Assembly: GCA_020850615.1 (NCBI GenBank)
Contig: JADZEI010000022.1
Coordinates: forward strand, 23,578 to 87,577
Direction: 5' to 3'
DNA length: 64,000 nucleotides
Source of the DNA: Dehalococcoidia bacterium
GTDB lineage: Bacteria; Chloroflexota; Dehalococcoidia; Tepidiformales; Tepidiformaceae
The position numbers and the translations under genes are program-made. Of the stretch, positions 32,016 to 40,375 are shown piece by piece; position 1 is the stretch's first letter, and every line of letters starts with the position of its first letter. The notes under the pieces were generated by a model, which worked only from the letters and a program-made list of their open reading frames with translations, was not told the origin of the DNA and made no database searches.

Positions 32016-33299
32016 TTAGCGGATGATGTTCACCAGGTCCTGGAGGAGCTGGTCGCTGGCAGTGATGACGCGCGACGAGGACTGGAAGCCGCGCTGGGCG
32101 AGGATGACGTTCGTGAACTGAAGGGCGAGGTCGACGTTCGAGCTTTCGAGCGTGCCGGTGTTCACCGTGCCGCGGCCGTTGCTGTTCGGCTGGCCGACGA
32201 TGGCGTCGCCGGAGTTGGCGCTGGGGGTCCAGAGGTTCTGGCCGGCGCGCTGCATGCCGCCCGGGTTCACGAAGGTGGCGAGGGCGAGCTGGCCGATGAC
32301 GCGGTTCGAGCCGTTCGAGTAGATGCCCGAGATCTCGCCCGAGCTGCCGACGGCGAAGCTGACGAGGGCGCCGGCCGGGAAGCCGTCCTGGGTCGAGAGG
32401 TTCACCTGGCTCTGCCCGGCGAACTGCGAGAAGGCACTCATGTCGACATCGAAGGCGAGCGGTTCCGCGGCGTCGCCGGGGAGCGTGGGCAGGGTGATGT
32501 TGATCAGCCCGCTGGCCGGGGTGGTCAGGTTGCCGGTGGTGCCGTCGAAGACGATCTGGCCGGGGGCGATGGTCGCGGCATCGTCGGCGGTGGTGTCGGC
32601 ATCGCCGTCATCGAACGTGCCGACGACGTCCCAGGTGTTGGCGGCAGCGTTCTTGCGGTACTCGAGCTTCACGGTGTGGGCGTTGCCGAGCGCGTCGTAG
32701 GCAGTGATGGTCGTGTTCACGACACCGACGATGGGCGGGCCGGCGCTGTAGGTCGGGGTGCCGGCGTCGAGGTTGCCAGTGAGCTTCATGCTGGTGGTCG
32801 GCTGGGCGCTGATGCGGGTGCCGAACGGGATTTCGAGCGCCGTCAGGGGGCCTTCGACATCGACGAAGCCGGTCGAATCGGCGGACCAGCCCATGACGCG
32901 GAGGCCGGTGACCGGGTTCACCAGGCCGCCGTCGACGCCGATATCGAAGGCGCCGTCGCGGGTGTAGAACTCGCGCTGGCCGTCGCTGACGACGAAGAAG
33001 CCGTCGCCCTGGATGGCGAAGTCGGTGAGCTTGCCGGTCGACTGGAGGGAACCCTGGGTCATGATGTTGTCGATGCCGCCGAGGTTCATGCCGAGGCCGA
33101 TCTGGGCGGCGTTGGTGCCACCGCGGCCATTCTGCGGGGAACTCGCGCCCTTGATCGTCTGGCCGAGGATGTCCTGGAAGGTCACGCGGCTGGACTTGTA
33201 GGCGATCGTGTTGACGTTCGCGATGTTGTTACCAACCACGTCCATGTAGGACATGTGGTTGCGCATCCCGGAAATCGCGGAAAAGAGTGCCCGCATCAT
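32016..33299 (-). CDS. flgE: Flagellar hook protein FlgE
   Basis: A 427-residue hook subunit. The N-terminal 'RALFSAISGMRNHMSYMDVV' with 'GNNIANVNTIAYK' and the C-terminal 'LESSNVDLALQFTNVILAQR' with 'DQLLQDLVNIIR' are the axial-protein helices that pack the hook. The middle domains are of moderate size. It is the last gene of the flagellar operon, 90 nt after the TIGR02530-type gene. Confidence 0.92.
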   Translation of the reverse strand: MMRALFSAISGMRNHMSYMDVVGNNIANVNTIAYKSSRVTFQDILGQTIKGASSPQNGRGGTNAAQIGLGMNLGGIDNIMTQGSLQSTGKLTDFAIQGDGFFVVSDGQREFYTRDGAFDIGVDGGLVNPVTGLRVMGWSADSTGFVDVEGPLTALEIPFGTRISAQPTTSMKLTGNLDAGTPTYSAGPPIVGVVNTTITAYDALGNAHTVKLEYRKNAAANTWDVVGTFDDGDADTTADDAATIAPGQIVFDGTTGNLTTPASGLINITLPTLPGDAAEPLAFDVDMSAFSQFAGQSQVNLSTQDGFPAGALVSFAVGSSGEISGIYSNGSNRVIGQLALATFVNPGGMQRAGQNLWTPSANSGDAIVGQPNSNGRGTVNTGTLESSNVDLALQFTNVILAQRGFQSSSRVITASDQLLQDLVNIIR

Positions 33300-33389
33300 G
33301 GCTCGTACGATCCTTTCGCTGGGGCGGGGCTACCGCCGCTGAGGTGGATCGGGCTTCCGCCTGGCGGACCAGCCCGGTGGACGTTCGCG

Positions 33390-33773
33390 CTAGGCGATGA
33401 CGACCGAATCGATGTTGGTGAACACGCGCTGGTGGTTCCCCTCCTTCGGCATTGCGGTGACGACGGTGCGTTCCTGGACGTTCACGACGACGGCAAGGTC
33501 ATCGAGCATGACGACGGACTGGCGGCCGCCCTTTTCGGCAGCGCGGCTGATGGCACTGTTGAGGCGGTCCATGCGCGCCGGGTCCAGGTCCAGCTCGCGC
33601 CGTTCGATCCGCTTCTGGGCGTGGCGGCTGAGGTTGACCTGCTGGCCGCTGACCTGTTCGCTGGCGCGCTTCAGGGCATCGGCGAAGGAGGAGCCCTGCG
33701 GCCCGGTGGTGCGCGAAACGCCAGGGGCGCCCGCGGCGGGGAACCCGGCCCTCCCGACAGAGTCGACGGCCAT
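33390..33773 (-). CDS. Flagellar operon protein (TIGR02530 family)
   Basis: A 127-residue protein. 'FADALKRASEQ' then 'NLSRHAQKRIERRELDLD' and 'VVMLDDLAVVVNVQERTVVT' are the characteristic phrases of the TIGR02530 flagellar family, found between flgD and flgE in many Gram-positive-type operons. Its exact role is undefined. It lies 2 nt downstream of flgD. Confidence 0.8.
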   Translation of the reverse strand: MAVDSVGRAGFPAAGAPGVSRTTGPQGSSFADALKRASEQVSGQQVNLSRHAQKRIERRELDLDPARMDRLNSAISRAAEKGGRQSVVMLDDLAVVVNVQERTVVTAMPKEGNHQRVFTNIDSVVIA

Positions 33774-33775
33774 GG

Positions 33776-34324
33776 CTAGGCCACCCCGGTGACGGTGAAC
33801 ATGTCCACGACCTTGCCGCCGACGATGAGCATGGGGATGCCATCGCCGCCGACGAAGACGCGGTCGACCCGGCCGGTGACTTCGTTGCCGACGTTGGCCG
33901 TGTCGTCCACGGCGGCGCGGACGCGGTCGTCGGCGTTGACGTTGACCTGCTGGCTGGTGGTGAGCTGCGTGTAGGGCACGCCGAACGTCTCGCGGGCGAC
34001 GGTGTCGCGGGTGAAGCTGACGCCCTGCACCTGGCGGCCGGTGATGGTCTTGCCGAGCATGCCGGCGGCCGTGGAGAGCTCGGAGATGCCCTGCATGACC
34101 TTGATGCCGTCGGCGACGGCGCGCATCTGGTTGAGGGATTCGAACTGGGCCATCTGCGCCATGAAGTCGCTGTCGCTCTGGGGCTCGAGCGGGTTCTGGT
34201 TGCGCATCTGGGCGATGATGAGCTTCATGAAGTCGACCTGGCTCAGCTCGCCGCCGGAGCTGGTCTTGGGCGTGTAGGTCGCGTTCTGGAGCCCGGTGAT
34301 GGCGTCGGTGCCAATGCCTGCCAT
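33776..34324 (-). CDS. flgD: Flagellar hook-assembly scaffold FlgD
   Basis: A 182-residue protein. 'LSQVDFMKLIIAQMRNQNPL' is the FlgD N-terminal signature, and the C-terminal part holds small beta domains. FlgD caps the growing hook and is discarded once the hook is finished. ATG 34324 has an AGGAAGGAG box. It sits between fliK and the TIGR02530-type gene. Confidence 0.9.
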   Translation of the reverse strand: MAGIGTDAITGLQNATYTPKTSSGGELSQVDFMKLIIAQMRNQNPLEPQSDSDFMAQMAQFESLNQMRAVADGIKVMQGISELSTAAGMLGKTITGRQVQGVSFTRDTVARETFGVPYTQLTTSQQVNVNADDRVRAAVDDTANVGNEVTGRVDRVFVGGDGIPMLIVGGKVVDMFTVTGVA

Positions 34325-34338
34325 GGTGTGCTCCTTCC

Positions 34339-35670
34339 TCAGACCCGGTAGATGTGGCTGCCGTCGGGGTTGTATGCCGCGCGGAGCCGGTTATGACGTG
34401 CGGTAGCCTCGGGGGCCCCCGCGTCGAAGATGCTGGCGAACTCGCCGGGGTTGGCCCGGCCGCGCCCCTGCTGCTGGTGGCCGCTCGCGTTCGGGTCGTT
34501 CGCCTGCCCGTTGCCCAGGCCGACGTTGACGTCGGCGAGGTTCAGCCCGTGGCTGCCGAGCAGGTTCGAGAGGTCCTGCGCGTGCTGGCGGAGCAGCTGC
34601 GCGGCGCTGGACTGGTCAGCTTCGACCGTGACGTGCACGGCTTCGCCGGTGATGCGGACGTGGATGTTGACCGAGCCGAGCTCCGGTGGGTCGAGGCGGA
34701 TGACCGCTTCGCCGCCGCCCGCTTCGACGCGTTCGATGACGGCCTGGCGCACCTGCTGGACCGCGGGCGGGAATTGCGCCTCGGTCTCGGCGGTGGCTGC
34801 GGATGTGGTGCCCGCCGCGGGCGTCGCGGCTTCCGCGACAGCCGAGCGGCTGTTCGCGTGGGCCACGCCCTGGACGGACGCGTTCGGGAGCTGGTCCGGC
34901 TGGCTGTTACCGCGCCGGTCCGGGTCTCCGCCGGTGTTCTGTTGCTGTCCAGCGTTCCCGGCGAAGCGGACCACGCTGTCTGTGTTGTCGATGGCGGGCG
35001 GCGATTCGGTGGCGCCGCCGCCGGATGGCTGCGGTGGCTCGGAGGTCGCCTCGGGTGGCGCGGTGGCGTCGCTGGCTTCGAACAGCGCTTCCGCGTGCGC
35101 CCGCTCGATGGCGGTGGGCTGGTTGTTCGCAATGGTGGCCGCGGGCTCCGTGGTGACCACCGGGATGTCCGGCGCAGCGGCCAGGTCGGTGGGCTGGGCG
35201 ATTTCGGGCGCGACGTTTTCGACCGGCCCGGTATCCGTGGACGCGGCGGGAGCCGCCTGGTCCTCTTCCGGCGCCAGGTCCGCCGCCGCGTCGACTAGCT
35301 CGGCCGCGAGCCCATCGCCCGCGGCCACGGAGCCCGCGAGACCGGCAATTGCCTGCGACTGCTCCGCGGTGCCCGCGGGGGCCGGCGCGAGGTCGAGCTT
35401 GGCGAGGAGCTCCGGCAGAGCGGCGAAGGCTGCCGCGAGGGCGTCCTGGCCGGAGCCCTCGTCCGCCTCCCCCTCGGCGAACTGCTCACCCGCCGGGAGC
35501 AGGGCGTCGAGGGCGGCGTCGAGGCTGCCGTCCGTCGTTGGTGCGGCCGTGGCGGCAAGGAGGAGCGCGGCCGCGAAGTCTCCTCCCGGCGCCGTGGCTG
35601 CGGCGCCCTGGGGCGCGCCCTCGAGAGGGAGCGCCGCCACATCGATAGGGGAAGCAACGGTAGCGATCAC
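34339..35670 (-). CDS. fliK: Flagellar hook-length control protein FliK
   Basis: A 443-residue protein. The N-terminal ~300 residues are Ala/Glu/Gln-rich and low in complexity, as expected for the secreted ruler. The C-terminal domain has 'AVIRLDPPELGSVNIHVRIT' with 'LLRQHAQDLSNLLGSHG', the Flg_hook signature that switches the export gate. It overlaps fliE as ATGA. FliK sets hook length and switches export from hook to filament. Confidence 0.85.
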   Translation of the reverse strand: MIATVASPIDVAALPLEGAPQGAAATAPGGDFAAALLLAATAAPTTDGSLDAALDALLPAGEQFAEGEADEGSGQDALAAAFAALPELLAKLDLAPAPAGTAEQSQAIAGLAGSVAAGDGLAAELVDAAADLAPEEDQAAPAASTDTGPVENVAPEIAQPTDLAAAPDIPVVTTEPAATIANNQPTAIERAHAEALFEASDATAPPEATSEPPQPSGGGATESPPAIDNTDSVVRFAGNAGQQQNTGGDPDRRGNSQPDQLPNASVQGVAHANSRSAVAEAATPAAGTTSAATAETEAQFPPAVQQVRQAVIERVEAGGGEAVIRLDPPELGSVNIHVRITGEAVHVTVEADQSSAAQLLRQHAQDLSNLLGSHGLNLADVNVGLGNGQANDPNASGHQQQGRGRANPGEFASIFDAGAPEATARHNRLRAAYNPDGSHIYRV

Positions 35671-35954
35671 ATCTGCATCCTGAAGACTTCCTGGTAGGCC
35701 TCCACGGCCTTGTTTCGGACCGTGGTGGCGAGGCTCATTGCCAGGCTTTCGGCTTCGAGGGCGAGCATCACGTCGTGGAGCTCGACATCTTGGCCGGTGG
35801 CCAGGGCGTTGACCTTGCTGTTCGCCGAATCGCTGACGGCCTGGAGCTGCCCGATGGCCTTGCCCAGCATGTCGGCGAACCCGGCAGCCGGTTTCCCGGT
35901 TACGCCTTGAGTCTGAAGCGGGAGCCCAGCTCCCTGAATGCGTCCGATCTCCAT
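35667..35954 (-). CDS. fliE: Flagellar hook-basal body protein FliE
   Basis: A 95-residue protein matching FliE length. 'FADMLGKAIGQLQAVSD' and the C-terminal 'LATTVRNKAVEAYQEVFRMQ' are typical (VRNKxxEAYxEIMxM). FliE links the MS ring to the rod. It lies after flgC, keeping the flgB-flgC-fliE order, but the trio is downstream of fliJ rather than upstream of fliF. Confidence 0.9.
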   Translation of the reverse strand: MEIGRIQGAGLPLQTQGVTGKPAAGFADMLGKAIGQLQAVSDSANSKVNALATGQDVELHDVMLALEAESLAMSLATTVRNKAVEAYQEVFRMQM

Positions 35955-35992
35955 ATCCGCGACCTCGCTTCGTGTAATCCGGGGCGGGGGAA

Positions 35993-36436
35993 CTACCTAT
36001 TCCCGATGTCCAGCGCCCGGAGGGCCATCTGCTTCACGGCGTTGAGCACCGTCACGTTCGCCTGGTAGGAGCGGTTCGCCGAGGTCAGGTCGGTCATCTC
36101 GGTGACCATGTCGACGTTCGGCAGCTCCACGTAGCCGTCGGCATCGGCGTCGAGGTGCGAGGGGTCGTAGACGAGCCGGGTGGGCGTGGTGTTGTCCTCG
36201 GAAACGCTCGTGAGCACGACGCCCGTGGTGCCGCCGGGCTGGAACTTCTGCACCGCCTGGGCGAAGGGCAGCGACTGGTCCGCAGCGGCGAAGCGCACGA
36301 CTTTGCGTGTGTACGGCCCGCCCTCGGCGGTGCGGGTGGTGTCGATGTTCGCGACGTTGCCGGCGACGACGTCCATGCGGACGCGTTGCGCCTGGAGCCC
36401 GGAGGCGGTGGCGGAAATGGCACCGATGAGTCCCAT
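35993..36436 (-). CDS. flgC: Flagellar rod protein FlgC
   Basis: A 147-residue proximal rod protein. 'SATASGLQAQRVRMDVVAGN' then 'VANIDTTRTAEGGPYTRK' matches FlgC, and the C-terminal 'NVDMVTEMTDLTSANRSYQA' is diagnostic. A GGGAGGG box precedes ATG 36436. It follows flgB by 16 nt. Confidence 0.92.
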   Translation of the reverse strand: MGLIGAISATASGLQAQRVRMDVVAGNVANIDTTRTAEGGPYTRKVVRFAAADQSLPFAQAVQKFQPGGTTGVVLTSVSEDNTTPTRLVYDPSHLDADADGYVELPNVDMVTEMTDLTSANRSYQANVTVLNAVKQMALRALDIGNR

Positions 36437-36452
36437 GTATCCCTCCCTGCGG

Positions 36453-36857
36453 CTAGCCGCGGATGACGTTGCGGATGATCCCGAGCTTGGTGTTGAGCGC
36501 GCTGGAGGCCGCCTGGTAGCGCATCTGCGTCTCGGCCAACTGGATCATCTGCGCGTCGATGTCGACGGTGCTGCCATCCAGGCGGGCCGAGGTGAGCATC
36601 TGCGCCCGCTGCATCCCGAGTTGCCCCGTGGAGCCCATGCCGGCGTTGATGTGGCGCGCGTCGGTCGTGGCGAGCGCGGTTCCGAAACGGCCGAGCTGGC
36701 GCTGGAGGGCAGTCTCGAACGGCACCTCCTGCGCGACATAGCCCGGCGTGTCGATGTTGGCGATGTTGTCGCTGATCGCCTGCTGGCGCTGGGAAAGGCC
36801 GCGCAGCCAGGAGGCTGCCGTGCCGATCGTGCTGTCGCCGAGTGCGATGAGGCCCAT
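36453..36857 (-). CDS. flgB: Flagellar rod protein FlgB
   Basis: A 134-residue rod protein. 'SQRQQAISDNIANIDTPGYV' is the conserved rod-protein helix and 'QMIQLAETQMRYQAASSALN' the C-terminal one. FlgB is the most proximal rod subunit, next to FliE. GGAGG lies 6 nt before ATG 36857. It starts 25 nt after fliJ. Confidence 0.92.
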   Translation of the reverse strand: MGLIALGDSTIGTAASWLRGLSQRQQAISDNIANIDTPGYVAQEVPFETALQRQLGRFGTALATTDARHINAGMGSTGQLGMQRAQMLTSARLDGSTVDIDAQMIQLAETQMRYQAASSALNTKLGIIRNVIRG

Positions 36858-36882
36858 GAGCTACCTCCACGTCCCCGCGGCG

Positions 36883-37326
36883 TCAGTCGCCGGGGTGTTG
36901 CCAGCGGGTCGATGCGACTTCGTCAATGCGGATCCGCTCCAGGCGGTTCTGTTCGATGCGCTCCTCTTCGACGCGGTGCTCGTGGAGCGCGTCCATGGCC
37001 TTGCGGTCGCGGCGCTTTTCGAGCAGGACGTCGCGCTCGGCCTGGACCTGCCGCTGGGAATGGGCGAGCGCGGCGAGGCGGGCCTGCTCTTCGCGATCGA
37101 GCCGGACCGTGTAGGCCGAGGCCGAGGCGAGGAGCTCCGGGTCGAGCGGCCCGGCGCCGGGCACGCCCGCATCGAACAGGTCGCCGCGAGCGGCGCGGGT
37201 GGCGTCGACGGCGCGCTGGCGTTCGGCCTGGGCGCGCATCTCGGCCGCGAGCCGGCCTTCCTGGAGCCGCTCGAGCCGCTCACGATGCTTCACCAATCGC
37301 TGTAAACGTGCCTTCGAAAGGCTCAT
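36883..37326 (-). CDS. fliJ: Flagellar export chaperone FliJ
   Basis: A 147-residue, highly charged and largely helical protein, rich in Arg, Glu and Ala with few aromatics, predicted to be a coiled coil, as FliJ is. Position directly after fliI supports the call more than sequence does. The ATG at 37326 gives a 47-nt overlap with fliI; an in-frame GTG about 11 codons in would reduce the overlap. FliJ works with FliI and FliH to deliver export substrates to the gate. Confidence 0.75.
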   Translation of the reverse strand: MSLSKARLQRLVKHRERLERLQEGRLAAEMRAQAERQRAVDATRAARGDLFDAGVPGAGPLDPELLASASAYTVRLDREEQARLAALAHSQRQVQAERDVLLEKRRDRKAMDALHEHRVEEERIEQNRLERIRIDEVASTRWQHPGD

Positions 37327-38668
37327 CGTCGCTCACTGCCTCCACTGCTTCGGCTTGCGGCAGGCCAGCGGCGAGCACGATGCCCGCTTCGGCCGCCTCG
37401 AACGCGGTCACGTCGTCCGGGGTCTGGCGGAGGTAGGCGTGGATCGCTGGCATGCGGTCCATCGCGTCGTCCACGAGCTGGTCGGCACCGCGGACGTAGG
37501 CGCCGATGCTGATCAGGTCCTTCGCGTCTTCGTGCGCGGCGAGCAGGGCGCGGATGCGCTGGGCGGCGGCCTTGTGGTGCGAGCTGGCCACGCGCGACAT
37601 GAGGCGCGAGACGCTGTTGAGCACGTCGATCGGCGGGTAGTGCCCGGCGCTGGCGAGCGACCGCTTGAGCACGACGTGGCCGTCGAGCGTCGCGCGGGCC
37701 AGGTCGGCGATGGGCTCATCCATGTCCTCGCCGTCGACGAGGACGGTGTAGATCGCGGTCATCGAGCCGCGGGCGGCGGGGCCGGCGCGCTCCATGAGGT
37801 GGGGGAGCATGCTGAACACCGACGGTGGGTAGCCCTTGGTGGTCGGGGGCTCGCCGGCGGCCAGGCCGATCTCGCGCTGGGCCATGGCGACGCGCGTCAG
37901 GCTGTCGAACAGGAGCAGGACGTCCAGCCCGTCGGCGCGGAAGGCTTCGGCGATGGCGGTGGCGGTCCGCGCAGCGCAGAGGCGCATCGCGGCAGGGTTG
38001 TCGCCCGTGGAAGCGACGACGACGCAGTTCTTGAGCGCGTCGAGGCCGAGGTCGTGCTCGATGAAGTCGCGGACTTCGCGGCCGCGCTCGCCGATGAGTG
38101 CGATGACCGTGACATCGGCGCCGGTGCCGCGCGCGAGCATGCCGAGGAGCGTGCTCTTGCCGACGCCGGAGCCCGCGAAGATGCCGACGCGCTGGCCCCG
38201 CCCGAGCGTGATCAGCCCGTCGATGGCGCGGACGCCAGAGGGGAGCGCGGCCATGATCGGCTCGCGGTCGAGCGGGTGGGGCGGCTCGGCGTGGGCGGCG
38301 GTCCAGCGGACGCCGCGGAGCTCGCCCATGCCATCGAGCGGGCGGCCGAGCCCATCGAGGATGCGGCCGAGGAGCGAGTGGCCGGAGGGCGCCTGCGAGA
38401 GGCGGCCCGTGCCCATGACGCGCGCGCCGGCAGCGACGGTGCCGCGGTCCAGCATGGCGATGGTGGCGTGGCTGCCGCGCGCGCCGGCGCATTCGCCCGC
38501 AAGCGGGCGGCCGGCGGGGTCTTCGACGAAGACGAGCTCGTTGGGGCGGAGGTTGACGCCGGCGGCGGTCACCATTTCGCCGGCCGCGCGGAGGACCGTG
38601 CCGGTGCGGCGAAACACCTCGGCGCCGGCGGCGGCTTCGACAACGGCATCGAGCGCGGCGCTGGTCAC
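37280..38668 (-). CDS. fliI: Flagellum-specific export ATPase FliI
   Basis: A 462-residue F1-beta-like ATPase. Walker A is 'IFAGSGVGKSTLLG', Walker B is 'VLLLFDSLTRVAMAQREI', and 'GEPPTTKGYPPSVFSMLP' is the FliI/type III ATPase signature. It powers flagellar export. The start is GTG 38668, sharing GTGA with the fliH stop. The longer frame to 38770 is not supported. Confidence 0.93.
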   Translation of the reverse strand: MTSAALDAVVEAAAGAEVFRRTGTVLRAAGEMVTAAGVNLRPNELVFVEDPAGRPLAGECAGARGSHATIAMLDRGTVAAGARVMGTGRLSQAPSGHSLLGRILDGLGRPLDGMGELRGVRWTAAHAEPPHPLDREPIMAALPSGVRAIDGLITLGRGQRVGIFAGSGVGKSTLLGMLARGTGADVTVIALIGERGREVRDFIEHDLGLDALKNCVVVASTGDNPAAMRLCAARTATAIAEAFRADGLDVLLLFDSLTRVAMAQREIGLAAGEPPTTKGYPPSVFSMLPHLMERAGPAARGSMTAIYTVLVDGEDMDEPIADLARATLDGHVVLKRSLASAGHYPPIDVLNSVSRLMSRVASSHHKAAAQRIRALLAAHEDAKDLISIGAYVRGADQLVDDAMDRMPAIHAYLRQTPDDVTAFEAAEAGIVLAAGLPQAEAVEAVSDDEPFEGTFTAIGEAS

Positions 38669-39366
38669 CGGCCCACCTCGCCGCCGGCTTCCGCGAGGGC
38701 GAGCTCCATCAGCGAGAGGCGCGCATCGAGGGTGGCGTCGATCGTGCCGTGGCGGAGGTCGATGACGCACCCGCCGATGTCGACCGCGTCGTCGGGGCGG
38801 ACGTACTGGGCGGCATCGGCCAGGGATGCGCGCACGGCCGCGGCGACGCCGCTGTGCACGCGGATCGCGAGCACCTCCTGTCCGGCAGCGGCGCGAAGCG
38901 CCTCGGCACAGACGAGCGCCGTGCGGGATGGCTCGGCCTGGTAGTACTCGCCGACGATTCGCCGGGTGGCGAGGGCGACCGCACGGGCGACCACAGCAGC
39001 GGATTGCCCGGCGATGCTGTCGCGGATGGCCTTGCCCTCGGCCGCGGCCTGGCGGGCGAGGTCCAGGGCTACGGCGAACTCGGACAGCGCCTGGGCGCGG
39101 CCCGCTTCGTAGCCCTCGTTGTAGGCCTGGCCGCGGGTGGCGGTCTGCTCGGCGTGACCGGCGGCGACCAGGCGCGCGGCTTCCTGTTCGGCTGCCGCGA
39201 TCAGCGCCGCGGCACGGTCTTCGGCGGCGGCGATGACTTCGGACGCGGTGGCGAACGCGCCGGGCACGGGCGATGCCTCGCGGGCACTGTCGGAGCCGAT
39301 GAACACCTCATCGAGCTCCCGCGTGACGCGGAAGACGCGGCCGGAGGGGTTAGCCCACGAGCTCAT
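38665..39366 (-). CDS. fliH: Flagellar assembly protein FliH
   Basis: A 233-residue protein. It has an Ala/Glu-rich helical N-terminal half with 'AYNEGYEAGRAQALSE', the glycine-spaced repeat seen in FliH. A C-terminal V-ATPase E-subunit-like domain follows ('RPDDAVDIGGCVIDLRHGTI'). FliH regulates FliI and ties it to the C ring. ATG 39366 overlaps the end of fliG by 17 nt. Confidence 0.85.
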   Translation of the reverse strand: MSSWANPSGRVFRVTRELDEVFIGSDSAREASPVPGAFATASEVIAAAEDRAAALIAAAEQEAARLVAAGHAEQTATRGQAYNEGYEAGRAQALSEFAVALDLARQAAAEGKAIRDSIAGQSAAVVARAVALATRRIVGEYYQAEPSRTALVCAEALRAAAGQEVLAIRVHSGVAAAVRASLADAAQYVRPDDAVDIGGCVIDLRHGTIDATLDARLSLMELALAEAGGEVGR

Positions 39367-40369
39367 CGTCACCACCGCGTGCAATTACGATTTCCTCGGC
39401 GTCGTCGAGCCGCCGGATGACCTCGACGATGCGCTGCTGCGCCTCTTCGACCTGGCGGAGGCGGACGGGGCCGCTCGCCTCCATGTCCTCGCGGAGCATG
39501 GCCGAGGCGCGGGTCGACATATTCCGGAGGATCGAGTCCTTTACGTTCTCCGGCGTTGCTTTGAGGGCGAGCGCGAGGTCGCGCACTTCGACCTCGCGAA
39601 GGATGCGCTGGATCGAGCGGTCATCAAGCGCGGCCACGTTTTCGAAGACGAACATGCGCTTCTTGATCTGCTCGGCGAGCTCGGGCTCGTTGTCTTCGAG
39701 CGCTTCGATGATGGTCTTCTCCGTCATCCGGCTCGACTTCTTCAGCAGGTTCACGAGCACTTCGATGCCGCCGACGGAGGTGGTCTCGCGCGCGGGCTGG
39801 AGGACGGCGCTGAGCTTGCGGCGGAGGACGCCTTCGACCTCGGAGACGATGTCCGGGTTCGCACGGTCCATGAGGGCGACGCGCTGGGCGACATCGGCGG
39901 CCATCTCGGGGTCGAGCGCAGAGAGGACCTGGGCCGCCTTTTCCGGCTGCAGGAAAGAGAGGAGCAGGGCGATGGTCTGGGGGTGCTCGCTGCTCAGGAA
40001 GTTGACCAGCTGCTGGACGTTGAGGTGGCGGAGGAAGCCGAAGGGCACCGTGGGCGAGGTGGCGGAGAGGCGGTCGATGAGCTCGGAGGCCTTCTCTTCG
40101 CCGAGCGCGAGGCGGAGGAGCTCCTCGGCGTATTCGAACCCGCCGAGGGAGATGACGTTGCGCGCGACCGCGGTTTCCTTGAACTCGTCGATGACGACCC
40201 GGCGCTGCTCGGCCTTGAGCTCGCCCATAGCCGAGATCTCCCAGGTGAGGCGCTCGATGTCCTCGTCGCTCAGGTGGCGCAGGACTTCGGCCGAGCGCTC
40301 CTTGCCGAGCGTGATCAGCAGCGCTGCCGCCTTTCGCCTCCCCACGAGCCTGTCATCGCGCACCCCCAT
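39350..40369 (-). CDS. fliG: Flagellar motor switch protein FliG
   Basis: A 339-residue switch protein with all three domains. 'KAAALLITLGKERSAEVLRH' opens it, 'LSSEHPQTIALLLSFL' is the middle EHPQ motif, and the C-terminal torque helix is visible in 'MFVFENVAALDDRSIQRILR', with charged residues that meet the stator. It starts 6 nt after fliF. No motAB genes are in the window. Confidence 0.93.
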   Translation of the reverse strand: MGVRDDRLVGRRKAAALLITLGKERSAEVLRHLSDEDIERLTWEISAMGELKAEQRRVVIDEFKETAVARNVISLGGFEYAEELLRLALGEEKASELIDRLSATSPTVPFGFLRHLNVQQLVNFLSSEHPQTIALLLSFLQPEKAAQVLSALDPEMAADVAQRVALMDRANPDIVSEVEGVLRRKLSAVLQPARETTSVGGIEVLVNLLKKSSRMTEKTIIEALEDNEPELAEQIKKRMFVFENVAALDDRSIQRILREVEVRDLALALKATPENVKDSILRNMSTRASAMLREDMEASGPVRLRQVEEAQQRIVEVIRRLDDAEEIVIARGGDDELVG

Positions 40370-40375
40370 GGCTCG